Both the position numbers and the translations under genes were made by a program. From Acanthaster planci (lineage: Eukaryota > Echinodermata > Asteroidea > Valvatida > Acanthasteridae), in assembly GCF_001949145.1 (NCBI RefSeq), contig NW_019091777.1, forward strand, positions 5,255-15,595: a stretch of 10,341 nt of DNA, read 5' to 3'. Below are positions 1 through 7,664 of the stretch, in pieces. Numbering within the stretch: position 1 is the stretch's first letter; each line of letters opens with the position of its first letter. The notes beneath the pieces are model-generated. The model saw only the letters and a list, made by a program, of their open reading frames with translations. It ran no database searches and was not told the origin of the DNA.

Positions 1-112
1 CTTTTTGACTGACTTCGTTGGACCATTTGTTTCCCCCCCCCCCGAGCGCCTGACCCTACAAAATATTAACTTTTCCTGTCTCCGCATATGCTCATTTCAT
101 TATCCAAAACAT

Positions 113-558
113 GGAGCAAGTGGTTAAGGTTAATATTTCGCAATGGATTTTTTTTAGTGGCACTTTGGGTGAGCTTTATTCAAAACTTGGACCGTGTGAT
201 CGTTTAATTTTGTTCTTTGTGTGCTGGGGGCCGCGATGGCACATTTGGCAGTTACCTTCCGAAAATATTTTATTCCACCCGTCTCCGCAATTTTTTTTTT
301 CCCAAACATGGACCACGTGCATGGTTATTAATTCTGCCGGACTGCATTGGAGTATTACTTTTTTTATCTGCGCCCTACCCTCCAAAACCATTTATTCCCC
401 TGTCTCCGCATTTCTTTATCCAAATGCTGGACCACGTGGCTATACTATTTTTGCCTGACATTGTCGGACCATTCATTTTTTTTCCTGGAGTGTCCCACCC
501 CCCCCAGAGTATTTACTCCTCCCGTTTCCACATACCCGCATTTCTTTATCCAAAACCT
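113..558 (+). repeat. Higher-order repeat copy 1 (monomers A-B-C-D)
   Basis: Monomer A (113-188) contains GCAAGTGGTTAAGGTTAATA and a TATTTCG(C/T)AATGG core. Monomer B (189-309) begins GGACCGTGTGATCG. Monomers C (310-428) and D (429-558) both begin GGACCACGTG. A is the shortest and most distinct type and lacks the CTCCAAAATATT segment. Poly-T and poly-C runs inside the copy vary in length, consistent with slippage. Confidence 0.8.
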
Positions 559-948
559 GGAACAAGTAGTTGAAGTTGATATTTCGTAATGGATTTTTAG
601 GGTGACTTCGGGGGAGCTTTATTCAAAACCCGGACCGCTTGATCGTTTGATATTTGGAATCCGGTCCGCGACTTCACATTTTTCACAAGCATACCTACCA
701 AAAATATTATTCCTCCCGTCCCCGTATTTTTTTCATCCATAAACCTGGACTGTGGTTATTAATTTTGCCAGACAGCGTTGGAATATTATTTTTTACTTAC
801 GTCCCACCCTCCCCAAAAATATTTATCTAATCCGTCTCCACATTTCTTTATCTCAAGCCTGGACCACGTGGCCACTACATCGTTGGAACATTCATTTTTT
901 TCACTATCGTCTGACCCTCCAAAATATTCATTCCGCATTTCTTTCCAA
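559..948 (+). repeat. Higher-order repeat copy 2 (monomers A'-B'-C'-D')
   Basis: The four monomer types of copy 1 recur in the same order at 559, 632, 747 and 861. A' repeats the ATATTTCG(T/C)AATGGATTTTT core and the GAGCTTTATTCAAAAC end of A. B' repeats the ACCG-x-x-TGATCGTTT start of B. D' keeps the GGACCACGTGGC start of D but is shortened. The monomer after it (949-1040) has lost the GGACCACGTG head altogether. The shrinking monomers towards the right edge suggest the decaying border of the array. Confidence 0.8.
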
Positions 949-1070
949 AAGCTACTATTTTTGCCCGACATCATCGGACCATTCATTTTTATCCCCGAGC
1001 ATCCAACCCCACAAAATATTTAATCCTCCCGTCTCCACATAAGTTGTCCTTCATTGGTCCATTCCTGGGG

Positions 1071-1978
1071 GAGGGGGCACAGTCAATTACATTTTCAATG
1101 AAAAGAAAGGCCGATACCTATCGAAAAGTGGTACTTCTCTAGCCAGCATGCAGCCATTTTACAAATAGGATCCATCCGCTGTCTCGGGAAAATAGGACCC
1201 CTTTTGGTCATAACGTTCATAGGCATAGGCCAGGCATACGGACTCGCCTTTGCGAAAAATATTTGCCCATCTGTCCATCTTTCAGTTCATTTTTGCCTTT
1301 TTTCTGTCAATTCCCCCCCCCTCCAAAAATGAATCGCAGCCTCACCAGTCTCAGTCCAAAAATAGACTGGGGTGCTTTCCCCTGCATGCCGGCTAATACG
1401 CCTATCAAAAATGCTTTTAAGATAGAAGCCCCAAAAGCAGAGAGTTGATCACAGCATATACTTCTAGATTTCACCCCTTTTCAATGAAAAAGATTTCCGC
1501 TTTCAAAGAAAAAGGATGGTGGGTCATTTTTCGTGCTGTCGCTTCAAGGAGCTCAGTCAGCGCACCTTTTAGTAGACTTTGCAGTGGCAGGTGCCTCGGG
1601 CCGGGGACGGACAGATTACCAGTGGACATTTTGCATCACTATAGCTTCAACAACACTGATCATGGATGAATCACACTTCCAGTGTATATCGAATCATGAT
1701 GATTTTATCCATTTGTTTGTCACAATTGAAACTTCTCAATGTGTTTCCGAGTCAACCGTGACCGCTTATTCCATGCTACTACCACCCCCGCACCCGGCAC
1801 GTTCAACTGCCGGGCGACTGCAGATTTAGTTCAAATTATTTCTAATGAAATATGACCGACTTCCTGACGTTTTCATAATACAATGATAGAAAAGTGAGGT
1901 TTGTGACTGTCTGGCAATTAGTCTACAACACAAAATAATGAAGGCCTCCCCGGGCCCTTTCACACGATTTATTTAGCA
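1071..1978. other. No recognisable gene
   Basis: This stretch follows the satellite and holds no feature I can name. It contains short open frames on the plus strand (1263-1448, 1445-1669 and 1533-1829) of 61-98 codons. They overlap in different frames, and none shows a domain, signal peptide or familiar motif. The word TTTTCAATGAAAA occurs twice (1091 region and 1478-1490), which is probably chance. A C run with flanking CT-rich sequence lies near 1311-1322. Confidence 0.5.
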
Positions 1979-2188
1979 ATGGTCTTGAGGGTGGAAGTAG
2001 ACCCCTTGCTCAGTAAACAGCCGTCGTTATCCCAAGATCCTTGGCGGGATAAGGTAGGCCCTTTGCCAAATACAGAGCGTGGGAATGTCTGGGGCGTTGC
2101 ACGTGATACAGGCTTGTCGCCTGACGACAAAATGCTACAACCAATGAAAAATCCGATACAAACATCGGAGCAAAGCTTCTTCAGTTGA
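1979..2188 (+). other. Short ATG-initiated open frame, status unknown
   Basis: An ATG-to-TGA frame of 69 codons has mixed, non-repetitive composition and more GC than the AT-rich sequence to its right. The predicted peptide is charged and polar, with no membrane segment, signal peptide or cysteine pattern, and I recognise no family. A CACGTG lies inside it at 2100-2105. It could be part of an exon, because AAG|GTAGGC near 2058 resembles a splice donor, but this is not strong evidence. The most likely reading is a chance frame. Confidence 0.12.
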
Positions 2189-2930
2189 CATGGCTTAAAG
2201 GACTTTATGGGCCATATGACTGCCTGTAATTAGCATGCATGTACAGTCGATTCCCATTAGATTTATAAAACACAGTCCCTAGGAACTCAATCGTCACAAA
2301 ACCTCAGGTGTGCGTTCATATTCATGAGTTGGTTTCTACTATGTCTTAATGACCAATGGCTATGAAAAATGTTTTTTATACTCATAAAAAAGGAAGTATG
2401 GCCAGCATGATAAAAATTGTTAAATTTAATTGTTACTTGTGGACATTTTCTCTTTCACAAGACTAGCAATAGGTGTTCTAGTTGTCAAAGCTATAATACA
2501 TGTAAAATGAAAATATTCATAATAATGAAGTGTCGTTGGGGTGATTTTGAAAAGAAAACTGTAAACCTTTGTTTCACAAAATAATCAATATCATCAAAGT
2601 TCAATTAGAAGTAACCGGGAAACAATCAGAGATATCAACTTACGTCAGCGATATTCCAAACCACCAACGACTCAGTAACATTGAATTCATGGACTGAACG
2701 GGCCGAAATTAGAACATTTGCAATATGGAACTACACAGCAAATTGTATAGATCATAAATATAATAAAATTCCACATTTCTGCAACAATCACCCCTAATGC
2801 TCTTGAGAAAAAAATAGACACGTGAATCCCCTCGATACGTTTTCAGCATGAACAATATTACAGTTCCACTGAATAGTAGACTTGTAATTTTGAATTTATA
2901 CACATTGTGTCAATGCTCGGTCTGTCAAAA
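2189..2930. other. AT-rich intergenic or intronic sequence
   Basis: The sequence is strongly AT-rich with few CpG dinucleotides, and I see no open frame or repeat of note. One isolated CACGTG is at 2819-2824. The word GTCTGTCAAAA occurs at 2921 and is nearly repeated at about 2980, just as CpG content rises into the next feature. Confidence 0.5.
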
Positions 2931-2974
2931 ATGACATTCAATATCATTGTCCGTCATCATGAAATGACGTTCGC

Positions 2975-3208
2975 TCACAGTCTGTCAAAATTTATGACGT
3001 TAGAGAGTATGTCCATCACGTGATGACGTCCGGCAACGTTATGGCCGTGCGGCTCAGCACGTGCTTCGGCAATGGCGCTGTTTCTTGTGTAGCAAAAAGG
3101 CCCGTTATGTGACAACGGATTTTGACGTGTTGTTGGCCGTTCAGGGATAGTGTGTGCTATCCAGCGAACATTTTCTAGTCGTGAACGCCATTCATTGTCG
3201 CACGTCAT
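2975..3208 (-). other. ATG-initiated open frame within the CpG-rich island
   Basis: A 77-codon minus-strand frame from ATG at 3208 to a TGA ending at 2975 coincides with the CpG-rich block. The peptide is mixed and basic, with no transmembrane segment and no motif I can assign. The start context (TAT before ATG) is poor for eukaryotic initiation. Frames lengthen by chance where GC content rises, so this is weak evidence for a gene. It could be an exon or an old transposon fragment. Confidence 0.15.
3145..3162. repeat. Short hairpin-forming inverted repeat
   Basis: GGATAG (3145-3150) and CTATCC (3157-3162) are perfect inverted arms around a TGTGTG loop. It lies inside the CpG-rich block. No function can be assigned. 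Confidence 0.5.
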
Positions 3209-3530
3209 ATATTTGACAGATTTATTTGAACATGCTTATTACAAACCAGGTAAAAGCGAGAGCAGGTCAGGGCCCGTTCTTCACGACATTGGTGTCGGAA
3301 GAAAAAAAGGCACATGGATTGAATGAACTGGCGAAACAGTCAACGCACTACCCCCGAGTTCCTTTTTCGCGAATATTATGGGTTTGTATGGACGGACAGG
3401 TTTTTAAATGACGTTCGCAAAATTCAGGATCATTTGCCAGAAGTTGTGAGATTCTGGCGGCTTTATTGAAATCATCTGAAAATGTTCACAATTGGGTCAT
3501 TTCACTTCTAATCTTACATACCTCTAAATA

Positions 3531-3539
3531 AAGGTAAGT
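3531..3539 (+). other. Strong consensus 5' splice donor AAG|GTAAGT
   Basis: AAGGTAAGT matches the U1-type donor consensus closely, with the intron GT at 3534-3535. It lies about 110 bp downstream of the CpG-rich island, so a transcript starting there on the plus strand could have a first exon ending at 3533. All three plus frames contain stops before it, so that exon would be mostly untranslated. Such matches also occur by chance about once in several kilobases. Confidence 0.2.
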
Positions 3540-3815
3540 TGTTATTTTAGATATCTTCGAGGTGTTCTTAAGTTGACATTTTGACAGAAATTGATGACGA
3601 TCGCAACTTTTCAAATAGGACTAAACTGTATTTTGAGGGAATGACAACCAATGAAACGGTGCTTGCATTGGATTGTGTTTGCGTCCAAATTTCATGTAAC
3701 TCCAGAGTAAGCTAGCCGTGTCTTTATTGTCCATTTAAAACTGGTATTAGATGGCCATGTGACGGGCTCTCGACCAATAGGAATGGGCCAACTGCCTGAG
3801 GTATTTATGAATGCT
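3540..3815. other. No recognisable feature
   Basis: This is unique-looking AT-rich sequence with no open frame of note. TTGACATTTTGACAG (3573 region) and the later TTGACATTCGAG (3824 region) echo the TGACATTC word at 2930, but too loosely to be called a repeat. Confidence 0.4.
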
Positions 3816-3869
3816 TTTTAAAAATTGACATTCGAGGGACTGAAATGGTTCACTTTTTGTGGAACCTGC

Positions 3870-3898
3870 CATTTCTTTATCCAAAACCTGGAGCAAGT
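3870..3898 (+). repeat. Displaced satellite fragment (monomer A junction)
   Basis: These 29 bases match 539-567 of the left-hand satellite at 28 positions; only base 3893 differs (G for A). The match covers the end of a D monomer (ATTTCTTTATCCAAAACCTG) and the start of an A monomer. Sequence on both sides no longer aligns. A G run follows directly at about 3900. It shows that the satellite family is dispersed, at least locally. Confidence 0.75.
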
Positions 3899-4794
3899 TG
3901 GGGGGGGAGATAGAAATATGCCGGCCACGGTAGTGGAAAAAAACACCATGGGATTGATTTTTGTTGTGAGTGGTGATGTATGGATGGCTGTGAAAGTGGG
4001 AGCATTTGTTGTTTTCCTATTATGCTGAGCGGGTTGAAATGAAAACTTTGCAGTCGAAGCCAAAACATCTTCACCTCCACCCAAAATGTGTCCTTACAAC
4101 CTTCGGAAACCGGTACACATGGATAACCTTTTCTTGACCTCAACCACAGTGGTTGTTTTAATACATTGGTGGGCTGACTGTGATGTTTATCTTCTTGGGT
4201 TGTTTGCAAAGGAATTAAATAAAGATAAGAAGGAGTCACCATTGTCACAAAAATGGACTGCTGCCTCGAGATCTGCTGGGCCGGAAAGGTAAACACAAAC
4301 AAATTTACTGCAGCAATAAAAACCATGTTGACTTGCCCCTGGACAGAAGGAATGTTTGTGGTTTTTTAATCCGGCCATAAAATTTCTCTGGTACTGGGCA
4401 CCTACAATACCTCCATACTTGAAACGTAATAAAGCGTTTACTGGGAATTATTTACTGTGGCAAGTACTGTATGCACACATATATTGAATACACATGCACA
4501 TGTACTGTACCATTATGTGAGCAGAGACACACTAAACCATTCTCTCTAATGGCACCGAACAAAGAGCCCATTTGGTCAGTAACAAAAGGGTTTGTGGCTC
4601 ACAAGAGGGCAGATGGTTCCCGGGAACTTTGCCCTTTTTGCAAAACCCATCTCTTGGTATGACTAACCTCGCAAAAGAAGGTATTATATGATGAAACGGG
4701 AAACACGGAATCTGACACCATCCGGTGTTGTGCCTGTTCATTCCGTATATGTAGATGCTTCGCTCTGCCCAATGCAACGATGACTGGTTCCCGA
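3899..4794. other. No recognisable gene
   Basis: The longest frame in the window (149 codons, minus strand, 4326 to 3877) lies here. It reads through the displaced satellite fragment, and its product is a low-information mix rich in Q, S, P and aromatic residues with no domain, so I do not call it a gene. AATAAA words at 4218-4223 and 4315-4320 could be polyadenylation signals, and GAAAG|GTAAAC near 4285 resembles a donor site. Nothing links them to a coding exon. Confidence 0.4.
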
Positions 4795-4955
4795 TGCGAC
4801 GCACGTGCACCGTAGAAGAAAATGCAGTTACCACTGTGCATGGCGGGGCGCGCGCTACATCGCTGAATGGCAGGGCGCTCTGCATTGTCAAGTTCGACAT
4901 CGTAAACAGGACATGTAGACACACCAATGTGCCGATTCAACATCGTAAACACACG
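4795..4955. repeat. GC- and CpG-rich block with short direct repeats
   Basis: Two pairs of short direct repeats occupy this block. ATGGC(G/A)GGGCGC is at 4839-4851 and 4866-4878. TTC(G/A)ACATCGTAAACA is at 4893-4908 and 4936-4951, with one mismatch in 16. A CACGTG is at 4802-4807. CpGs are clustered compared with both flanks. Minus-strand frames of 126-131 codons cross the block in two registers without recognisable domains. It may be a small regulatory island or a decayed minisatellite. Confidence 0.4.
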
Positions 4956-5388
4956 TAAAACACGGATGAGAAAGAACATTTCTGCAGGTTAACTCACAGG
5001 ACTTTAATTCTCTTGTCCGTATGGGTATTTTTGGTGTTCAAGAGTTTATTTTGAGATCGCACTGTTCGTATGTGGAGTGATACGAGCAGCGCGTTTCCCC
5101 TAAAATTTTCTGCCATTAAAAGGAGGTTTGTTCCCCTTACAGTTGCACACAGTGCATGCATCACGCACGGAGTTTTGGCGAGTTTCCCTTCTTGGCAAGT
5201 GTTGTGCATTATATTGTGTGCATGACCTGAATGTTCCGTTTTTTTTTTAAATAATATCATTGAACGTAAATAAATATATTGATTAAGGTAGGTTTTATTA
5301 ACTTTCTGTGGCAATTTTTTTTTTTTTTTAACTTTTGTAATGCAATGGAATTGGAAATTGTTCAGGCTTAAAACTCAGCCCAATTGAA
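4956..5388. other. No recognisable gene; long T run
   Basis: A 15-base T run is at 5315-5329 and another T tract at about 5240. A minus-strand frame of 106 codons (5314 to 4994) begins at the long A run of that strand and shows no domain. I see no RNA gene. Confidence 0.4.
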
Positions 5389-5402
5389 TAGGCCAAGGCC
5401 TA
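5389..5402. repeat. Short inverted repeat of TAGGCC
   Basis: TAGGCC and GGCCTA flank a two-base AA centre. TAGGCCTA-type words recur at 8263 and 8338 in slightly different form. I associate these words with echinoderm-like genomes; this is a weak compositional hint. Confidence 0.4.
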
Positions 5403-5847
5403 CCCCATTCGACATGTTCAATCAGCATGTGCTCAAGATCGGTTTATATATTTATTTACTGTGAATCAACTAAACTGGAAGAGAAAACTCTTTATCTTAT
5501 GGGACAGGACTCAGTTAACATGGTTTAAAGTAAAGGCAGCCAGTATTTTAAAAAAAAAATGTCAGGCCTGCTCAGGACAGGATTTTTGGAGGGATATCAC
5601 TCTTGCTATATGCATTTTTCAGCCAGTCACATTAAAGTCAAGCCTCGTCTCAATTTGCTTGTTCTTGGCCAAACTGCCAAAGGAAACATGCATTAAATTC
5701 TTATTCATTTTTATGGTATTTGCTTATCACATAACAATGTCAATAATGTATTTTCTTAAAATAAAGTGGATATGAGAAATCTGTTCAAAGGCATTTGTCA
5801 TTCTCAAATATGTTGAAGGGCTGTTGTATACATGTTTTCTAAAACCG
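5403..5847. other. No recognisable gene
   Basis: A plus-strand frame (5461-5775, 104 codons) uses a non-ATG start and codes for a hydrophobic, lysine-rich peptide typical of translated AT-rich DNA. No domain is visible. The sequence is otherwise featureless. Confidence 0.4.
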
Positions 5848-6107
5848 TTTTTTTTTTTTTTCAAAAAAGGCAAAAACCTCATGAAAAAAAGGTCAGAAAT
5901 TCACCAGAGAGCATGTAAAATAGCCACAGCTAATTACAGGGCCCTTAACAAGGCACTGGATCCCGGCCATAAGGGACTTCGCACGTTGCGCGCTCATGTA
6001 AAACGTAGGTCCGTCGCTCAGTCTTTTGGAAAGGACTTTCCACTGAAGTTCGCTGCATCCAATGAAGATCGACAATCCATTGGCATTGTATATTCGGGAG
6101 TTTTTAG
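5848..6107. other. Block open on both strands after a T run, unassigned
   Basis: A 14-base T run (5848-5861) followed by CAAAAAAG resembles a polypyrimidine tract with a 3' splice AG on the plus strand. From there a plus frame stays open to 6204 and a minus frame is open from 6114 to 5893. The interval 5930-6060 is richer in GC and CpG than its surroundings. The plus-strand peptide is basic and mixed; I cannot place it in a family. The plus frame continues into satellite-like sequence after 6108, which argues against an intact gene. It may be a decayed mobile-element fragment or an exon. Confidence 0.25.
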
Positions 6108-6435
6108 GGCCCATTTGGTGGCCATTTTTGGTGGTCCTACCATCAAACCTTCCAAAATATTTTTATCCATTTCTCTGAATTACTTTTCTTTACTCAAATC
6201 CTGAACCACTTGTTTGGTTATATCTTTATCGGCATACAGCTAATTCTTTTGAGAATCAAACTTCTTGAAATTTTGATTCTTATCTTTGCATGTTGTTCCA
6301 AACCCTGTGCCATGTGGTGGTTATTTCCCCATCCGACCCAGTGATCTTTTTTATTCCAACCCAAACCATGTGACCGCACTAACTTGTTTAACGTGTGTGA
6401 CTGACGGGCCACACAGGTCCACTTGTGGTTTACTA
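6108..6435. repeat. Heavily decayed satellite-like monomers
   Basis: Segments resemble the left-hand satellite. CCTTCCAAAATATTTTTATCC is followed by TTTCTTTACTCAAATCCTG and then AACCACTTGTTTGGTTAT (6150-6220), in the same order as the monomer consensus. Further heads occur at about 6304 (CCTGTGCCATGTGGTGGTTATT), 6363 (AACCATGTGACC) and 6415 (AGGTCCACTTGTGGTTTA). Divergence is much higher than within the 1-1070 array. A relic of the same family is likely but not certain. Confidence 0.45.
6252..6280. repeat. Short inverted repeat
   Basis: AGAATCAAA (6252-6260) and TTTGATTCT (6272-6280) are perfect 9-base arms with an 11-base loop. It interrupts the satellite-like segment at 6108-6435 and may be a small insertion or chance. 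Confidence 0.4.
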
Positions 6436-6640
6436 AGCCTATTGTATTTGGATCTTTGAGGCAGCAAGTTCATAGAATTTATGGATGTCATCTTATTCAC
6501 TGAAACTTGCAGAAGATATTGGTACTTTGTGGAATCAACTCCCACCTTTGCCGGCTTGGTAAATCCTCAGAATTGTTCGGCACTTGGTGGAATCGAATCC
6601 ATCTGCAAAGGAATGGAACATTTGATAAAATAAAAAAAAA
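6436..6640. other. No recognisable feature
   Basis: Short open frames on both strands (61-68 codons) carry no domain. GAATCGAATCC near 6587 faintly resembles a tRNA B-box, but there is no matching A-box or cloverleaf. A nine-base A run at about 6633 leads into the next element. Confidence 0.4.
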
Positions 6641-6713
6641 ATGTAATCGTGATTCTGATTCCAAATTAAGAATCGATTCTACCCAATACCGGCTAGGAAT
6701 CGCCCAAGCCTAG
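6641..6713 (-). mobile_element. Possible hAT-type DNA transposon terminus
   Basis: Read on the minus strand from 6713, the sequence begins TAGGCTTGGGCGATTCC and continues into alternating GATTC/GAATC words, including a perfect GAATCGATTC palindrome (6670-6679). Many animal hAT and related non-autonomous elements begin with TAG- or CAG-xGxTGGGCGATT-like termini followed by GAATCG-type words; that resemblance is my only basis. I find no matching opposite terminus in the window and cannot identify an 8-bp target duplication. It may be a solo end or a chance match. Confidence 0.3.
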
Positions 6714-7194
6714 CTGTCAAATATAGAAATAATTTGCTAGATGGTGGTCATATCCTTTATTTAGAATTAGCCTAGCAGCATACGTGTACTTCTGAAGTTT
6801 GTAAAGTTTGTCCCTATGTGAAGACAATCTTTCCCAAATTCGACAGCAGTGTTAAAAATGGGACAGAATAAATGCATTAAAAAGAAACTTGAGCAGGGAT
6901 GAAACTTAACCGGATTTATCCGGAAAAAATGTTCACAGATTTTTTCTTCTTAAGTTCATGCTGTAAACAGCAGGCCTGCCCACTGAGCTGTATAATGCTC
7001 TATGGTTGCGTACCACTGGTGCATACACACGAAAAAGTATTTGCAGAAAAAAATCAGTTAATGACTTACTGAAGGCAAATTCCAGACAGATTGCCAATTT
7101 TGCTGATTCCCCTGCAACTTGTGTAATTTGGTTCCCGGACTTAAGATTCTGACCACCTCCGATATGAATCCAATACGCGGTCACCAAAATAGAT
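6714..7194. other. No recognisable gene
   Basis: A minus-strand frame (7187 to 6933) starts at a TTG, not an ATG. Within it TTCA|GTAAGTC (intron G at 7069) matches a splice donor, so a minus-strand first exon ending at 7070 is conceivable, given the promoter-like cluster just upstream at 7209-7239. There is no ATG in the proposed exon in that frame near its 5' end, and no protein similarity I recognise. CCGGAT and ATCCGG (6910-6923) form a small inverted repeat. Confidence 0.3.
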
Positions 7195-7245
7195 CTATCA
7201 CCTGATCATGACGTCATTAGAGACGGCACGTGATTGGTCAGCTGA
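7195..7245. promoter_or_regulatory. CRE, E-box and inverted CCAAT cluster, candidate promoter
   Basis: Within 31 bases lie a full palindromic CRE TGACGTCA (7209-7216), an E-box CACGTG (7227-7232) and TGATTGGTC (7231-7239), which is CCAAT on the minus strand. This combination is typical of proximal promoters bound by CREB/ATF, bHLH-ZIP and NF-Y factors. No TATA box is visible. A minus-strand splice donor at 7069 would suit a leftward transcript, but the gene is not identified. Confidence 0.35.
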
Positions 7246-7560
7246 TTCATGAGATCTGAATTTAATGGAAATACTGCATTGCCAACGGAAGTATATTCCT
7301 CCAGGTCCTATCAACCGTTTGTCAAGGCAGAATTTTTAAAAAATCAAATCCTTCCCAAATATCCAACGGGCAATGCTGTCATTATACGGCAAAACATAAC
7401 GTTTGTCATAGAAAGTGCATTGACTTAAAATATTGATACTGGACATTTTGCCTTTTGTTAAGTTTTGCCACTGCCACTTCCAACTTAGATTTCAAAACCC
7501 ACATTCATCTGGATCTTCATATTACAATTTTAATTTGAACTCTCCAATCAAGTTCCAGAA
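7246..7560. other. No recognisable feature
   Basis: This is AT-rich sequence with only short frames. No repeat or RNA structure stands out. Confidence 0.4.
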
Positions 7561-7604
7561 ATATACTTATATATTTATATATAATATAATATATTATATA
7601 TATT
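7561..7604. repeat. AT-rich low-complexity tract
   Basis: About 44 bases consist almost wholly of TA and TAA/ATT steps. The tract is close to self-complementary and could extrude as a hairpin. It is a degenerate TA microsatellite. Confidence 0.7.
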
Positions 7605-7664
7605 CGTGCAAACCTCTGAAAGACTCGTTAGACCAGACGAAGGGAACGGGGACCAGTCTATTTT

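Larger units (their letters stand above)
1..1070. repeat. Decayed satellite with four-monomer higher-order structure
   Basis: Related monomers follow one another from the window edge to about 1070. Each monomer opens with GGACC or GGAAC after a CCAAAACCTGG-like end. It then contains a GG(A)CCATTCATTTTT stretch, a CC(A)CCCTCCAAAATATTTATTCC stretch split over several variants, and a GTCTCCGCATTTCTTTATCC stretch. Starts are at about 113 (A), 189 (B), 310 (C), 429 (D), 559 (A'), 632 (B'), 747 (C') and 861 (D'), followed by a shortened D-like copy at about 949. Equivalent monomers are 446, 443, 437 and 432 bp apart, so the order A-B-C-D is repeated. Positions 1-112 look like the tail of an earlier D-type copy, so the array probably extends left of the window. 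Copies carry many substitutions and small indels, indicating age. Open frames of 115-118 codons inside it have no coding features. This is seen directly; satellite status across the genome is inferred. Confidence 0.85.
2931..3420. promoter_or_regulatory. CpG-rich island with CRE and E-box motifs, candidate promoter
   Basis: CpG density rises sharply over the AT-rich sequence on its left: I count about 20 CpGs between 2961 and 3220 against about 14 in the preceding 700 bases. TGACG half-CRE words occur at 2965, 2995, 3024, 3123 and 3409 on the plus strand, and at 3201-3207 on the minus strand. Two CACGTG E-boxes lie at 3017-3022 and 3058-3063. The first sits in a perfect 12-bp palindrome CATCACGTGATG (3014-3025) that overlaps the CRE-like TGACGTCC (3024-3031). 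CREB/ATF factors bind TGACG-type sites, and bHLH-ZIP factors such as USF, MYC and TFEB bind CACGTG; that is general knowledge. No TATA box is clear. Direction of transcription and the gene served are unknown. It could instead be part of an unrecognised mobile element. Confidence 0.4.

Noticed and set aside
111-573. Overlapping plus-strand open frames of 115-118 codons as genes
   Set aside because: They lie wholly within the satellite array, in different registers, and translate poly-T and CT-rich repeat sequence into F-, S- and P-rich peptides.
1091-1490. TTTTCAATGAAAA repeated at about 1091 and 1478 as a shared element
   Set aside because: Similarity does not extend beyond the AT-rich word itself.
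3877-4326. The longest open frame (149 codons, minus strand) as a gene
   Set aside because: It reads through the displaced satellite fragment at 3870-3898 and shows no domain, signal or conserved motif; other-frame overlaps are similar in quality.
5824-6204. A plus-strand coding gene of 126 codons
   Set aside because: Its first part translates a 14-base T run from a non-conserved start and its last third runs into satellite-like sequence after 6108.
6587-6600. tRNA B-box-like GAATCGAATCC suggesting a tRNA or SINE
   Set aside because: No A-box at the right distance, no cloverleaf, and no poly-T terminator or tail in the expected place.
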